Assembly: GCA_964016985.1 (NCBI GenBank) | Contig: OZ024825.1 | Coordinates: 41,803,668-41,867,667, forward strand | Source: Anodontia alba | Taxonomy: Eukaryota > Mollusca > Bivalvia > Lucinida > Lucinidae | Direction: 5' to 3' | DNA length: 64,000 bases | Shown here: piece by piece, positions 1 to 9,894 of the stretch | Numbering within the stretch: the stretch's first letter is position 1 | Layout: each line of letters opens with the position of its first letter | Notes under the pieces: model-generated | Databases searched by the model: none | What the model was told of the DNA's origin: nothing | What the model saw: only the letters and a program-made list of their open reading frames with translations | Program-made: the position numbers and the translations under genes

Positions 1-44
1 AAAGGAGGTAAGGTGGACTTAAGTGCCAGGAATAGATAACCCTG

Positions 45-91
45 CAAAACGTTTTGTCTGCTACAATTTTGCTTAGCACATTAAGGGTTAA
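45..91. mobile_element. Family B hairpin, right terminus only
   Basis: Only the last ~45 bp of a family B element is present (TCTGCTACAATTTTGCTTAG, then a terminus ending AAGGGTTAA). The rest is missing; the bases before it are unrelated. Confidence 0.6.
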
Positions 92-272
92 TCAGACTAT
101 CAATGCCCCTAAGACACCTTTTCGTAGCTCAAGGTACACTTATGGGATGAGCTTTTGAGAGCCACGTTTGAGAGCTACCATATGTTTCATTGAAAAAAAA
201 ATAAAATAAATAATAGGTAGTGACTAGTGAAAATATGTCTTTGAAGGTATATATGGACAGTCAGAAGAATTG

Positions 273-454
273 TTAAGGTGGAGTATTAGGTGATAATTCT
301 GGGATAGTTTTTCTTATTTCTCCACAAAAACATATGTTGTGGGTACTCATTAGAAGCACCTCGCCAAGGCACTTCTAATGAGTACCCACAACATACGTTT
401 TTATGGAGAACTGGAGAAAATTATCCTATATTACCACCAAATACTCATCCTTAA
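273..454. mobile_element. Family D hairpin MITE, full copy
   Basis: TTAA lies at both ends, with inverted ends GGTGGAGTATT and AATACTCATCC. The central stem pairs CATATGTTGTGGGTACTCAT with its inverse around a small loop near 360-370. This is the best-bounded family D copy and defines the family. No coding capacity, so any mobility would need a transposase supplied elsewhere; the TTAA ends suggest piggyBac-type targeting (inference). Confidence 0.8.
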
Positions 455-837
455 CAATTCCTCTGGACAGTGAAGGCCAGATGAGCCAGTGCATCTAATC
501 AGATCAGAGCCTTACCTCTCTGCTAATACAATCATTGGATTCTGTATCATATATCAACAGTTGATAAGACAGTGCAGATGTGAAGTATGATCTGATTCAG
601 CATCTTTTGCATGTGTTTGAAGACACCTTTTTACATGGTTTCAGCCCAAATATCAATACTTTATGCACAAAAAGTACTGTATCTGGAATGTTGTGACTGA
701 CAACATCTGTTGGTAATACCATAATTACCCAAAATATATGGTCACCCTTATATCCCTTACCAAACATACCCTAAATATTCACATATTCCAAGCCCTTGTC
801 ATACTTACCCTAAAAATTTGAAACAGTCAAAGTTTCA
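455..837. other. No recognisable feature
   Basis: AT-rich intronic or flanking sequence. I see no long ORF, hairpin or splice-like exon here. Confidence 0.5.
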
Positions 838-1110
838 GGGCAGGCAACACATCAAATTTGATTTGACTCCCTTCTGAAAAGGGGGTCTACTCTAAAAGGA
901 ATGAATTAGCAACCTCTCCTCCCCCCCCCCCCCCCCCAAACACACACACACACACACCACACACACATACCACCATCACTACCAAACCCCACCTGAGGAA
1001 AATCTTTCCTTTTTATAGCAGATCCCTTTTCAAAAGGGATCTTGTGTACAGGAAAGTAAAGAGGAAGTCACAAAAGTTGTCTCATTTGCAAAAAGGACAT
1101 TCTACTAAGT
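838..1110. mobile_element. Family J element with internal simple repeat
   Basis: Two inverted blocks, CCCTTCTGAAAAGGGG near 868-885 and CCCTTTTCAAAAGGGATC near 1024-1041, flank a poly-C/CA tract. Related copies occur near 13915, 25001, 57735 and 58555, all sharing a CTACTCTAAAAGGAA segment. Confidence 0.6.
919..972 (+). repeat. Poly-C and (CA)n microsatellite
   Basis: An uninterrupted C run of roughly 19 bases passes into CA dinucleotides and degenerate CA/CCA repeats. Confidence 0.95.
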
Positions 1111-1141
1111 ATATAAAGCCACCTTAACATCCTTACCATAC

Positions 1142-1344
1142 TTAACCCTTCTCTTGCTGAGCACGATATGCCTCATCTTAGCAAACAGTGTAGTTCCAGT
1201 TCTGAAGAAGCCAACTGATTTGGATCTGCACTGTTTGTCATTAAATATGTGAATTTCTATCAAAAACCCAGATCAAGTAATCTGATTGGCTGGAAATTAG
1301 AAGTGGGTGTGGCATCTTAATTTATTCAGCATGACAAGGGTTAA
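1142..1344 (-). mobile_element. Family A hairpin MITE
   Basis: Starts TTAACCCTTCTCTTGCTGAG and ends TTCAGCATGACAAGGGTTAA. The left half of the central stem is eroded; the right half GAAGCCAACTGAT and GCACTGTTTG remain. The AT-tail side (ATCTTAATTTATTCAG) is on the right, hence minus orientation relative to copy 7942. Confidence 0.85.
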
Positions 1345-2264
1345 AAACATTTGACTATCTACTACTGGATAAATGGTAAATAGCATAGCCCTTATCAGAT
1401 GCTATAGAATAATACCAATCACCAGACAGGTTTACTCATGCCCATAATCTCCATGACCTTGACCCCAAGATTACTCAGAAAGGGAGGGGCTTACACTAGA
1501 CAAAACTTATGATAAGCATTCCATATCAGTCCAAGCATTATGTATTTAAATTATAAATTCAGACAAGCAGGAGATTCAGAATTCTAGAAGTATGTAATGT
1601 AAAATTTCAACATTTTCGTATAAAGTCTTTCTAAGTTCATGGCCTGGACCACAAGGTGACAGAAAGTGGTAGGGATGGAACTGATAAAACCTGGTCCAAT
1701 ACAAAACCAACTGTATTTGGCCTAATTATCATACTGTGCTTATTTTTTTTTTTTTTTTTTTTTCAAAATTACTGGACAAACTTGTAGTATTTTGATAATA
1801 TCCACATAATAAAGACCCACACACTTTAAAGGTTGGTAACCGTAGCTAATTTTGATATAAGCTTACTTTTTGTTGTCTGAAAATACTATTTCTAAATGAA
1901 TTAAATTAAGCTGCCCCTAGTTTGCCTTAAAATGCTTCTGAAGACTGTGCAATAAAGTGTTATAGGAGAAAATACTGTCTGTATGAACATAGTTTTCTAA
2001 CTAGGCTATGTAGCCAAGCTAGGTCAAGGGAGGTAAAAATGTTATCAATTAATTAGCGATTATAATCTTATTACTTTAAAAGTTTTTCAGTATATTTGTA
2101 TTTTTATGTATTTTTATGATTGTGTTGTGGTTTAGCGACACGTCAACCTTTGTGGGTCATTTTGTGTCATCATCCAGAAAAAGGGAGACAAACCTTTGTT
2201 CTCTAAGGGATAACTTAGTATGGAGTTTAGCTTTAATTTATTTGGCAAAACAGAAACTTCACAT
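1345..2264. other. No recognisable feature apart from a T-run
   Basis: Contains a ~23-base T-run at 1741-1763. Otherwise AT-rich with many stops in all frames and no convincing element ends. Confidence 0.5.
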
Positions 2265-4230
2265 AAAATATGGCTTTGGTAAAGTGACATGCCAAATATT
2301 AAAGCCCTGTGCCCTCTAGTTTCACACAAGAAGATTTTTAAAGTTTTTGCCCATATGAGTATGTAAAACAAGTGACCCTGGGGTGGGGCCATTTTTGACC
2401 CCAGGGCTATAATGTGAACAATCTTGGTGAAAGTCCACTAGATAAAACTAAGTACCAATGTCAAAGACCTAGGCCTTCTAGCTTCACACAAGAAGATTTT
2501 ATAAGTTTTTCCCCATACCAGTCTATGTAAGACAAATGACCTCCGGGACAGAGTCATTTTGACCCCAGGGCCATAATTTGAACAATCTTGGTAAAGGCCC
2601 TCCAGCTGAAGCTACATACTAAATATAAAAAGCCTGAGCCTTTTAGTATCAGACAAGAAGATTTTTAAAGTGTTTCCCTATATGTGTGGATGAAAAACAA
2701 GTGACCCCTGGGGGTGAACATTTTTGACCCCAGTGGTATAATTTGTACAATCTTGGTAAAGACCTACTAGATGAAACTACATACCAAATATCAAAGGCGG
2801 CCTTCTAGTATCAGACAAGATTTTTAAAGTTTTTCCCTATATGAGTATGAGTATGTAAAATAGGTGAGCCCTGGGGTAGAGCCATTTTTGTCCCCAGATC
2901 TACAGTTTGAACAATCTTGGTAGAGCTCCACAAAATAAAGCTATATTCCAAATATGGGCCTTCTAATTTCAGATTTTTAAAGTTTTGCCTATAATAGGAG
3001 TCTATGTGACAAAACTGACCTTTCCATCAAAAAGCTCAAGGTCAACCCAAGATTATCATTTTTCAAATTTTATGGGCCCATGTTCCCAATGCTGTATACC
3101 AAGCCCCAGGGCCATATTTGGCCCTTTAGTTTTACCATATACTGGTGTGGCGGCCACCTTGGTCATGTGCAGCAGATAATTATGGTGAACAAACTTTCAT
3201 TCCCCCTACCCATTGAGGCTCCATATGAAATTTGGCTTTGATAGGCCCAGTGGTTTCTGAGGAGAAGTCATTTGAAGAGCGGATGACAGGTGGTGGCGGA
3301 TGGACAATGGTTGACAGAGCCTGCCTATCTTGGTAGAGCTCCACAAGATAAAGCTACATTCCAAATATGGGCCTTCTCATTTCAGACAATTAGAGTCTAT
3401 GTAAGAAAAATGACCTTTCCATAAAAAAGGTCAAGGTCAACCCAAGGTTATCATTTTTCAAACTTTATTGGGCCCATGTTCCCAATGCTGCATACCAAGC
3501 CCCAGGCTATTGGCCCTTTTGTTCCAGAAAAGAAGATTTTAAAGGGGTTTTACCATATATGGGCATGGGGCCATCCTAGTTATGTGACCCAGATGTGGTG
3601 AACAATCTTCTGTTTTCCCTAACCATTGAGGCTTTAAAACTTGCCTTTGATTGACCCAGTGGTTTCTGAGGAGATGTTTGAAGAGTTTTTCTCTATATGA
3701 GTCTGTGTAAAACAAGTGACCCCTGGGGCAGGGCAATTTTTTTTACCCAAGGCTATAATTTGAACAATCTTAGTATAGGTCCACAAGATAAAGCTACATA
3801 CCAAATATCAAAGGCCTGGGCCTTGTAGTTTCAGACAATAAGATTTTAAAATTTTGCCTATATGACTCTATGAAAAAAAAAAAAGACCTTTCAATAAAAA
3901 AGGCCAAGATCAATCCAAGGTGATCATTTTTTCAAACTTTAATGGGCCCAAGTCCCCAATGTTGCATACCAAGCCCTGGGTCATTGGCCCCTTGGTTTCA
4001 GACAAGAAGAGTTTTGAAGGCTTTTTACCATATATGGGTATGGTGGCCATCTTGGTTATGTGATCCAGCTGTGGTGAACAAACATTCATTCTCCCTACCC
4101 ACTGAGGCTTCATATGAAATTTGGCTTTGATAGGCTCAGTGGTTTCTGAAGAGAAGACATATGAAGAGTGGATGACAGATGACAACAGATGACGATGGAT
4201 GGATGACAGACAGACTACAGAGCCTGCCTA
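2265..4230. repeat. Tandem repeat, ~160 bp unit, composite
   Basis: Units recur at about 2310, 2472, 2638, 2801 and 2958, each with a TAGTTTCAGACAAGAAGATT-like segment, a GTGACCCCTGGGG segment and GAACAATCTTGGTA. From about 2990 they alternate with a second unit (GGTCAAGGTCAACCCAAG; TTTGGCTTTGATAGGCCCAG) repeated near 3230, 3640 and 4120. The block ends in GATGGATGACAGACAGAC at 4196-4213. Short ORFs inside are by-products. Confidence 0.85.
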
Positions 4231-4274
4231 AGCTCACCTAAGCTCACTTATGAGTCCAAAGGCTCAGGTGAACT

Positions 4275-4362
4275 AAAAATACACAGACTGTAATCTGAAG
4301 ACTATACAACTGCTTGACAGTCCACTTATAGAGGTATGAGCAATTAGATTGAATATGGTAAT
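4275..4362 (+). mobile_element. Right half of a family L element
   Basis: CTGTAATCTGAAGACTATAC through GAATATGGTA matches the right arm of the complete element at 41092-41424. No left arm is present here. Confidence 0.55.
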
Positions 4363-4639
4363 TATGTTTTCACAAGAAAATTGAGAAATATATTGAATGC
4401 TTACCATTCTTATCTCGACCACTGTTATATGGAAATTATATATATATACCATTAAATTATGCCCATTTCATCCAACAAATTCTGCACTTTGTTTGTAGTT
4501 TTGAACAAGAATATCTTTTTTCTTATTCTATTTTACATTTATACAAATATACAGTTATTGTCCTCTGTTCAAACCTTATGCTACATGATACAATAGAATA
4601 ATAATCAAGTCTCCAGGTAAGAGAAATATTCTACAAAGA

Positions 4640-4984
4640 TCTAGATAAGAGAGGGTATCAGGAAAATATTTTTCTTATTTCTTCTCAAAAACATATGCTG
4701 GTACTCATTAGAAGCGCCTCATCGAGGGGCTTCTAATAAGTACCCACAGCATATGTCTTCAAGGACAAATAAGACAAATATCAATATTTTTTATTGAAAA
4801 AAGTGCCTTGTCTGGTCCTATGTTTTAGTTATGTTTTTTTTTTCATCTCTATCAAAATATACATACATTGTGGGTACTCATTAGCACTGTCCATCTGAGG
4901 CAATTCTAATGAGTACCAAGAAAATGTTTTCATGGAAAATTTTGAAAATAAAAAAAATTCTGGATACCCCTCTTATCTAGAGGT
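4640..4984. mobile_element. Compound family D element with two hairpins
   Basis: Outer inverted ends AGATAAGAGAGGGTATC and GATACCCCTCTTATCT enclose two successive GTGGGTACTCATTAG-type hairpins (centres ~4724 and ~4890). Either one copy inserted into another or an internal duplication. Confidence 0.65.
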
Positions 4985-5029
4985 GGATCTAAGTTATTGA
5001 TCTTTGCAATATGACCTAAACAAACCATT

Positions 5030-5053
5030 TTAACTCTTGTCCTGCTGAATAAA
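5030..5053 (+). repeat. Duplicated family A left terminus
   Basis: TTAACTCTTGTCCTGCTGAA followed by TAAA is a 24 bp direct repeat of the terminus that follows it at 5054, as if the element end was copied without the rest. Confidence 0.7.
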
Positions 5054-5267
5054 TTAACCCTTGTCCTGCTGAATAAATTAAGATGCCACACCCACTTCTA
5101 ACTTTCCGCCAATCAGATTACTTGATCCAGGTTGTTCATGCAAATTCAAATACTGAATAGCAAACAGTGCAGATCCAGATCAGTTGGCTTCTTCAGAAGC
5201 CAACTGATCTGGATCTACACTGTTTGCAAAGGCAGGCCAGATCCGGGTTCAGCAGGACAAGGGTTAA
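5054..5267 (+). mobile_element. Family A hairpin MITE
   Basis: Complete: left end TTAACCCTTGTCCTGCTGAA, ATGCCACACCCACTTCTAA, a long central stem GATCAGTTGGCTTC/GAAGCCAACTGATC and right end CAGCAGGACAAGGGTTAA. Confidence 0.9.
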
Positions 5268-5453
5268 GACACCATGTCCACTTCTAATTTTTAGCTGATC
5301 AGATTACTTGATCCAGACTGTTGCTATAAATTCTCATACTTACTGGCAAGCAGTGCAGATCCTGATCAGTTGGCTTCTTCAGAAGCCAACTGATCTGGAT
5401 CTACACTGTTTGCAAATGCAGGGTATATCCAAGTTCAGCAGGACATGGGTTAT
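5264..5453 (+). mobile_element. Family A copy lacking its left terminus
   Basis: Joined head-to-tail to the preceding copy at TTAA 5264-5267. Begins directly at the CACCATGTCCACTTCTAA segment and ends CAGCAGGACATGGGTTA. The missing left ~25 bp suggests a tandem duplication with loss of the shared end. Confidence 0.8.
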
Positions 5454-5554
5454 ATGCATAATTCAACAGTATTATAGTAAGAAGTTAATCTTAGTATTAC
5501 CTAAACCTACCATTTTACAACAGCTAGTTATTTATTTATTGTCCCATATTTGGA

Positions 5555-5645
5555 GTTTTATGGCCCAGTTAACACTGTTAAGGTCATGTGCTGGTCAGTT
5601 AACCTATTCACACTTTTCCTGGGCAAGCTCAATCCTCTAAGTGAC
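5555..5645. mobile_element. Family M fragment
   Basis: GGCCCAGTTAACACTGTTAA, GGTCAGTTAACCTATTCACA and AATCCTCTAAGTG match segments at 40695-40763 plus 41036-41080 and, inverted, at 51243-51350. Confidence 0.55.
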
Positions 5646-5840
5646 ACCTAGGTAACCTGTGGAGAGTTCAGCAACATGAGTGCTTGATCGATTGGTACCA
5701 ATCTTGACATATTTTAAGCATAAATTGGTATATCTATAAAGTGAGCGCTTGGGAGCATCTGCATTCTTGAACTCACCTCAGTACTGTGGAATGACCATAA
5801 AAATTTCATTGTCATTCCAATTATATTAGCTAAAATCTCA

Positions 5841-6330
5841 TTATCAATGTGGGGAATCCACATGACCAAATGACTAGGTACATGGAGTTTGTTACTATTT
5901 TTAGCTCCGCATACGGTAGGACTTTTTAGAATATCTCTATTCTTACCAAATGGAATTTGTTCAAATAAAGTGCAGAGTATGCAGAAAATCAAGCTCTTTC
6001 TGGTGGTGTAAGCGCTATTCTGCGATCTAGTCTAATTCTCTAGAACATTCGAAGAATGTTTTTGCTGTCAGTCTGCGCTACTGGGACAACGTACATGAAT
6101 TTTGGCAAAAAACATTCTCTGAGTGTTCTCGAGAATCAGACCAGATTGCAGAATAGCGCTTACACCACCAGAAAGAGCTTGATTTTCTGTGTACTGTGTG
6201 CTTTATTTAAACAAATTCTATCAGATATAAATTGAGATATTCTAAAAAATCCTACCTGATGCGGAGCTAAAAATAGTAACACACTCCATGCACTTCGTCT
6301 TTTGGTCTTTTGATTCCCCACACTGATTAT
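5841..6330. repeat. ~490 bp foldback with ~210 bp arms
   Basis: The left arm (5841 to ~6050) is the imperfect reverse complement of the right arm (~6115 to 6330). Paired landmarks are TTAGCTCCGCAT at 5902-5913 with ATGCGGAGCTAA near 6258, and CAAGCTCTTTCTGGTGGTGT with its inverse near 6160-6182. The ~60 bp loop is unique. No ORF of note spans it, and it is unrelated to the smaller hairpin families. Confidence 0.9.
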
Positions 6331-6448
6331 GCCCGCAGTGGTTTTCAAAAGTTGAATATCATGTCATTGATCCATCCATCTGTGCATCTGTGTGTCTGTG
6401 CATATGTGAATTTGTGCATTTGTAACTGATGTTACACCAATATTTTTG

Positions 6449-6600
6449 TTAACCCTTTCAACCCTGAGTTTATGAAGTGGACTCTTCCATCTTTGATTTT
6501 GAACACATCCATTGTTATGAATAAGGAGTGTCTGCCATAAATCAAGAACAGAATGGCAAACAATGTTGATCCAGATTAGATGGCTCATTAACTTGATATG
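6449..6600 (+). mobile_element. Family H hairpin element, rearranged
   Basis: Begins TTAACCCTTTCAACCCTGAG and carries GTGGACTCTTCCATCTTTGA and GATCCAGATTAGATGGCTCA. The order of the segments differs from the 21553 copy. The right end abuts the next TTAA at 6601. Confidence 0.6.
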
Positions 6601-6990
6601 TTAACCCTAGTCCTGCTGAACCCAGATATGTCCTGCCTTTGCAAACAGAGCAGATCCAGATCAGTTGGCTTTTGAAGAAGCCAACTGATCTGGATCTGCA
6701 CTGTTTGCCATTAAGTATGTGAATACAGTCAAACCTGTGTTAAGCAAGCACCTATGGGAAAGCCAAAAACTGGTTGCTTAAGACAGGTGCTTGCTTAATA
6801 CAGGTAGATTTCCACTTCTTTGCCTTCAATGGAATCTTAAATAGTGGCCTTTAAAGGCAGGTGATTGCTTAATACAGGTGGCCTTTAGGACAGGTTTGAC
6901 TGTATATAGCAACAATCTGGATCAAGTAATCTGATTGGCTGAAAATTAGAAATGGGAGTGACATCTTAATTTATTCAGCAGGACAAGGAT
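6601..6990 (-). mobile_element. Family A MITE split by a nested element
   Basis: Left end TTAACCCTAGTCCTGCTGAA and right end TTATTCAGCAGGACAAGG are intact halves separated by the 177 bp insertion at 6726-6902. The right TTAA has decayed to GATG. Confidence 0.85.
6726..6902. mobile_element. pogo/Tigger-type MITE nested in family A
   Basis: CAGTCAAACCTGT and ACAGGTTTGACTG form perfect 13 bp terminal inverted repeats. TA is duplicated on both sides (6724-6725, 6903-6904). Internal AAGCAAGCACCT and CAGGTGCTTGCTT form a subterminal inverted repeat. CAGT ends with a TA duplication are usual for Tc1/mariner/pogo elements; family placement is inferred. Confidence 0.85.
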
Positions 6991-7464
6991 GTAGATGTGT
7001 GCAGGCATATTATAATTTTAGGTTTACCCCTATGGGATGAGACCAGAAGGGTTCGGATGGTTATATATAATACATGTACATATATAGCATATATAGAATA
7101 TTATACAGGATGAAAAGAAGAATGATATTTCACTAATCTGCTGCCTTGGGGTGGTGTTGGGGTGGAATATGGGGATAGAGATTGGGTGGTGCTGGTGTGT
7201 GTGTGGAATGGTGGTGTGGCAGAGAGGGTGGGTAGTAGTGTTGAAAGAGAGCTGTATTGGAGGCTCAAAATATCACATTTTCAGAATGCGATCATGTTAT
7301 GGAATGGAGAATAGAACAAATTCTTCAAAAAATGGTTACCCATGAAAAAAATTGTGAATTTGTGATAGGATGCCCCAGACTGCATAATCTAGTTGTATTC
7401 TGTAAACATAATTATAACTTGACCAGTTCTTGTTCATGCATATATCAGAATTAACCTAAACAAG
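6991..7464. other. No recognisable feature; GT/GG-rich patch
   Basis: TA-rich around 7060-7110 and unusually G/T-rich at 7146-7250. Frames there encode only low-complexity peptides. Confidence 0.45.
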
Positions 7465-7465
7465 G

Positions 7466-7558
7466 CTTGCTGATCAGATGCTTCACACGAAATGTCGAGC
7501 CTTACTTTCTCAGATTTTTTTAGAATGGCTTCTGCTTTTCTTGTGACTGGTGCTTTAA
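7466..7558. mobile_element. Family B right half
   Basis: GATGCTTCACACGAAATGTC, then a T-rich linker and GTGACTGGTGCTTTAA. It abuts the next element at TTAA 7555-7558. Confidence 0.6.
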
Positions 7559-7768
7559 CCTTTGTCCTGCTGAACCCAGATATACCCTGCCTTTGAAAAC
7601 AGTGTAGATCCAGATCAGTTGGCTTCTAAGAAGCCAACTGATCTGGATCTGCACTGTCTGCAATTCAGTATGTGAATTTATATCAACAATCAGGATCAAG
7701 TAATCTGATTGGCTGAAAATTTGAAAAGGGCATGGCATCTTAATTTATTCAGCAGGACAAGGGTTTAA
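7555..7768 (-). mobile_element. Family A hairpin MITE
   Basis: Begins TTAACCTTTGTCCTGCTGAA and ends CAGCAGGACAAGGGTTTAA (one T inserted in the right target site). The central stem is well kept. Confidence 0.88.
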
Positions 7769-7773
7769 GGTTT

Positions 7774-7945
7774 TTAATCTTTAAAGCACAACTCACAAAT
7801 ACAGCAGACACTTTTTTTTTCTTAGAAAAATAAGGCATGACGTTTCACGTGAATTACAAGAAGATAATTCACATAAAAGGTCATCTTATATTCTCGGAAA
7901 AATATGCCATCATGCCATCTGCTACAAATTTGCTTAGTGCTTTAA
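7774..7945 (+). mobile_element. Family B hairpin MITE
   Basis: TTAATCTTTAAAGCACAACT at left and GCTTAGTGCTTTAA at right; the arms GGCATGACGTTTCACGTGAA and TTCACATAAAAGGTCATC pair imperfectly. Shares TTAA 7942-7945 with the next element. Confidence 0.75.
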
Positions 7946-8155
7946 CCCTTGTCCTGCTGAATAAATTAAGATGCCACACCTACTTCTAATTTTCAGCCAA
8001 TCAGATTACTCGATCAGGATTGTTGATATAACGTCACATACTTAATGGCAAACAGTGCAGATCCAGATCAGTTGGCTTCTTCAGAAGCCAACTGATCTGG
8101 ATCTACACTGTTTGTAAAGACAGGGTATATCTGGGTTCAGCAGGACAAGGGTTAA
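7942..8155 (+). mobile_element. Family A hairpin MITE, reference copy
   Basis: Both TTAA sites are intact (7942-7945, 8152-8155), with TIRs CCCTTGTCCTGCTGAA and TTCAGCAGGACAAGGG. Layout: TIR, CACACC segment, CAATCAGATTACT, core GCAAACAGTGCAGATCCAGA, central stem and its inverse, right TIR. No ORF. Used here to define plus orientation. Confidence 0.92.
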
Positions 8156-8368
8156 TGCTTAGTGATCTGGGTAAATTTTTCAACAGACAACATTCTGAAA
8201 TATTTTTCTTATTTTTTTCCCAGAAAATGGGATTTAAATTGACATTTGATGCAAATTGTCTCAGACACAATATGCATGAAATGTCAAATCCTGTTTTCTG
8301 GGAAAATTGAGTAAAATATCACCAATTTGTCATCTACTGAATTTACCCATAGAGGGGTAAAGGTTTAT
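8152..8368 (+). mobile_element. Family C hairpin MITE next to a splice donor
   Basis: Starts at the shared TTAA (TTAATGCTTAGTGATCTGGG) and ends AGAGGGGTAAAGGTTTA. Core arms CAGAAAATGGGATTTAAATT and GAAATGTCAAATCCTGTTTT pair imperfectly. Its right end lies about 10 bp from the exon at 8379. Confidence 0.8.
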
Positions 8369-8378
8369 TATTACATAC

Positions 8379-8524
8379 TGCTGTGACAACTGTGGATGCT
8401 GAATTAGTTTCTGTATAAAGTCATCAAGTCCTTCTCTTCTCTGCTGAATAAACTCAGGGTCAAGGTTACCGAATATCTTTTTTCCTGGGAGTCGCAGATT
8501 TGCATCAGGGTACAGACGTTTGAC
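8379..8524 (-). CDS. SGK3-like kinase, PX-domain exon (second of two seen)
   Basis: This exon encodes the C-terminal half of a PX domain: VKRLYPDANLRLPGKKIFG, then an xPEFIQQRREGLDDFIQKLI helix segment and HPQLSQ. The pattern LPGKK-IFG-DPEF-QRR-GL-FI is that of PX domains, which bind phosphatidylinositol 3-phosphate and direct proteins to endosomes; the closest match I know is SGK3. Read on the minus strand, the acceptor is TTTTTGTTTCAG before position 8524, and the best donor is GTATGT (8373-8378), giving 146 bp and leaving phase 2. The previous exon at 57132-57215 joins in phase 0. The next exon, expected to start near a PDV-like residue run, was not found in 1-8378, so the kinase domain lies outside the window. 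Placement as SGK3, rather than another PX protein, is from memory of the family. Confidence 0.82.
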
Positions 8525-8774
8525 CTGAAACAAAAATAATAATTAAAAAATAACAAAACAAAGAAAATAGAATAAAATAGAATGAAAAGGAATACGTGGT
8601 ATGGTCAAGAAGTTCTCAGCCTGATATACTTAGAATGAATAAATTGAAATGAAACCCCAATCAGTTATTAATTTTATCTTTTTCAACATCTTTGGTAGAA
8701 GGAATAAAAAAACAAAGCTATTTACTGATTTCAGCAGGAATTCACTGCAAACAGGAGAAGGGTGTGTTGAGATA

Positions 8775-9090
8775 ATGGAGAAAGCTGAAGTTAGAGCAGC
8801 CATTAAGTACTTCTATAAGGGCATGTTGCTGAAGGAAATTCATGACAACTTTATTAAAACCTTGGGGATGAGTCCTTCTTGCAGCATGGTGAAGAAAAGG
8901 GCTCTTGGATTCAGGTAAGGGAGGAAGAGGGTAAAGGAATTTGAAGGGTCTGAGTGCCCTAAAGAGGCTACTACAAATGAAAATATTCAACTTGTGCACA
9001 GTCTGAGCATGTGTGACAAAAAAAGAAGCCTGCATGATATAGCTAGAGAAATAGGCATAAGATCTGGAGCAGTTCAGTCTATCTAGACCA
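8775..9090 (+). pseudogene. Degenerate mariner transposase N-terminal region
   Basis: From ATG 8775 one frame reads MEKAEVRAAIKYFYKGMLLK, EIHDNFIKTLG, VKKRALGFR, stop (8916-8918), GRKRVKEFEGS, ATTNENIQLVHSLS, RSLHDIAREIGIRSGAVQSI, stop (9084-9086). This matches the N-terminal helix-turn-helix region of mariner transposases (GxSxKEIhxxhhxTLG; VKKWhxxFKRGR; REIAxxhGISxGSVxxIL). It has two stops, and recognisable similarity ends before the WVPHxLT linker; no catalytic D residues are present. It is antisense to the host gene and unrelated in sequence to the mariner at 46564. Confidence 0.8.
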
Positions 9091-9250
9091 ATTTCAGCCA
9101 ATACCATCTAAGAATAGCTCATTCCTTTAAGAGGAGATGTCTGATGTTGACAGATGGATGACCCCGGACAGATTACCTATCACAATCACTCACCTGAAGC
9201 ATGATATGCTCAGGTGAGCTAGTAAAACTGACTGAAAAGAAAGTAGTCAT
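9091..9250. repeat. Bivalve-type dispersed repeat tail
   Basis: GTTGACAGATGGATGACCCC and GATATGCTCAGGTGAGCT resemble the end of the 2265-4230 array (GGATGACAGACAGAC; GGCTCAGGTGAACT). Tail only. Confidence 0.45.
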
Positions 9251-9894
9251 AGAAACTGGAGTGCCAGAAACAAAGAATATCAATAATTCTATGTATGTTA
9301 GATTACCTAGCTAACACAAATTCAGATTATCCCTAATTTAACCTATCCTAGTCACATACGGTACTTACTTTGTTTCGTCTGATGTAGCATAGCAGAACTT
9401 TTTATGCCTATTTTAACTGAAAAACTTTAAAATTGAAACTGCACTTTATGTTCAGCATAAAAATCTTGCACATATAGTATGCAAGAAACTGGACTGATAT
9501 TTAATACACATGGATGTGTTTAATTACACAAAAGATCACGTCTGCTTGTAAATTAACTACTTCCCGTAGTGTATCCTGACCTCGTTGTTATTTCTGTATC
9601 ACTTGGGGCAATTTATTTGAGCCGGAGGGCACTAGCTAATTTTAATTTTGCCTATTAAGTTTTGTTTTCTATTTTTATTCTTTTAAAATTTATTGCTTGT
9701 ATACTAACTTTGCAATTTTAATCCTTAAAGGGCAATTCAGTATTGTCAGTACTCAGGACAAACTGTTCAAAATATAGATAAAATGAGCCAAATCAAGTGA
9801 ATCGAGCAAATGCAAAATGGCATTTTCAGATAATTCTGCACATCTGCACAGTTCCATCAGGCCTTTTGCACATAACAAGATGGCCTTGTATTGC
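9251..9894. other. No recognisable feature
   Basis: AT-rich unique-looking sequence. I found no hairpin ends or coding signature. Confidence 0.5.

Noticed and set aside
7146..7250. G-rich patch as a promoter or G-quadruplex
   Set aside because: GG runs are irregularly spaced without four G3 tracts, and no gene starts nearby.
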